A DNA stretch of 64,000 nucleotides, from assembly GCF_001243895.1 (NCBI RefSeq), contig NZ_LN851186.1:2990981-3054980 (forward strand). The letters are read 5' to 3'. Source of the stretch: Bacillus testis (GTDB lineage: Bacteria > Bacillota > Bacilli > Bacillales > DSM-1321). The position numbers were made by a program, and so were the translations under genes. Position 1 is the first letter of the stretch. The number at the start of each line of letters is the position of its first letter. The notes beneath the pieces were generated by a model. That model was not told the DNA's origin and searched no databases. It worked only from the letters and a program-made list of their open reading frames with translations. This document shows positions 64,000 through 64,000 of this stretch, piece by piece.

Positions 64000-64000
64000 T

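Overview
The window looks like one end of the conserved chromosomal core of an endospore-forming Bacillaceae (Firmicutes). The evidence is the Bacillus-type order recJ-apt, secDF-comN-spoVB, yajC-tgt-queA-ruvB-ruvA-bofC-safA-nadACB, nadS-niaR-pheA-pheB-obg-spo0B, rpmA-prp-rplU, spoIVFB-spoIVFA-minD-minC-mreD-mreC-mreB-radC-maf-spoIIB, the strong AAGGAGG-type ribosome sites, and many TTG/GTG starts. It is not Bacillus subtilis: it carries an RNase E/G gene, a large insertion between nadB and nadS, and a full type IV pilus (T4P) cluster at the place where B. subtilis has only comC. Nearly all genes are on the minus strand. No organism name can be fixed from this alone.

Layout. 1-1200: the 3' part of an IS110-family element, cut by the window edge, with a structured downstream region, then a decayed copy of a dispersed repeat. 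1280-8411: apt, recJ, a LapA-like membrane protein, a cation diffusion facilitator, secDF and comN. 8531-16850: spoVB, a DUF421 protein, yrzE, yajC, tgt, queA, a DUF2905 protein, ruvB, ruvA, a second copy of the dispersed repeat, and bofC. 17050-23325: a spore-coat-type kinase, the LysM coat protein SafA, and the NAD operon nadB-nadC-nadA. 23594-29438: an MFS pump and a 1449-residue bacillopeptidase-F-like protease, lying between nadB and nadS. 29906-38015: nadS-niaR, pheA, pheB, obg, spo0B, the L27/Prp/L21 operon with its L21 leader, and RNase G. 38204-46749: spoIVFB/FA, minD/minC, mreD/C/B, radC, maf and spoIIB.

46853-63950 and off the edge: the T4P region. A minus-strand operon encodes a 481-residue acidic membrane protein, a PRC-barrel protein, a VanW/G5 protein, PilB, PilT, PilC, a major prepilin, prepilin peptidase PilD, PilM, PilN, PilO and a second prepilin, and leads into spoIIB. 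A divergent plus-strand operon encodes three minor-pilin-like proteins of PilV/PilW/PilX type. Beyond it lie a membrane-anchored ankyrin protein and the C-terminal part of a large Ig-like (BIG2) surface protein.

How the genes fit together. SpoVB, BofC, SafA, SpoIVFA/FB, SpoIIB and Spo0B are sporulation factors. MinCD and MreBCD set division and cell shape. NadBCA with NadS and NiaR form an NAD-synthesis unit marked by two near-identical operators. The T4P region has every cytoplasmic and inner-membrane part of a retractable pilus, lacks the secretin and PilP as expected in a monoderm, and adds wall-binding and unknown proteins. It is the most likely home of undescribed biology here.
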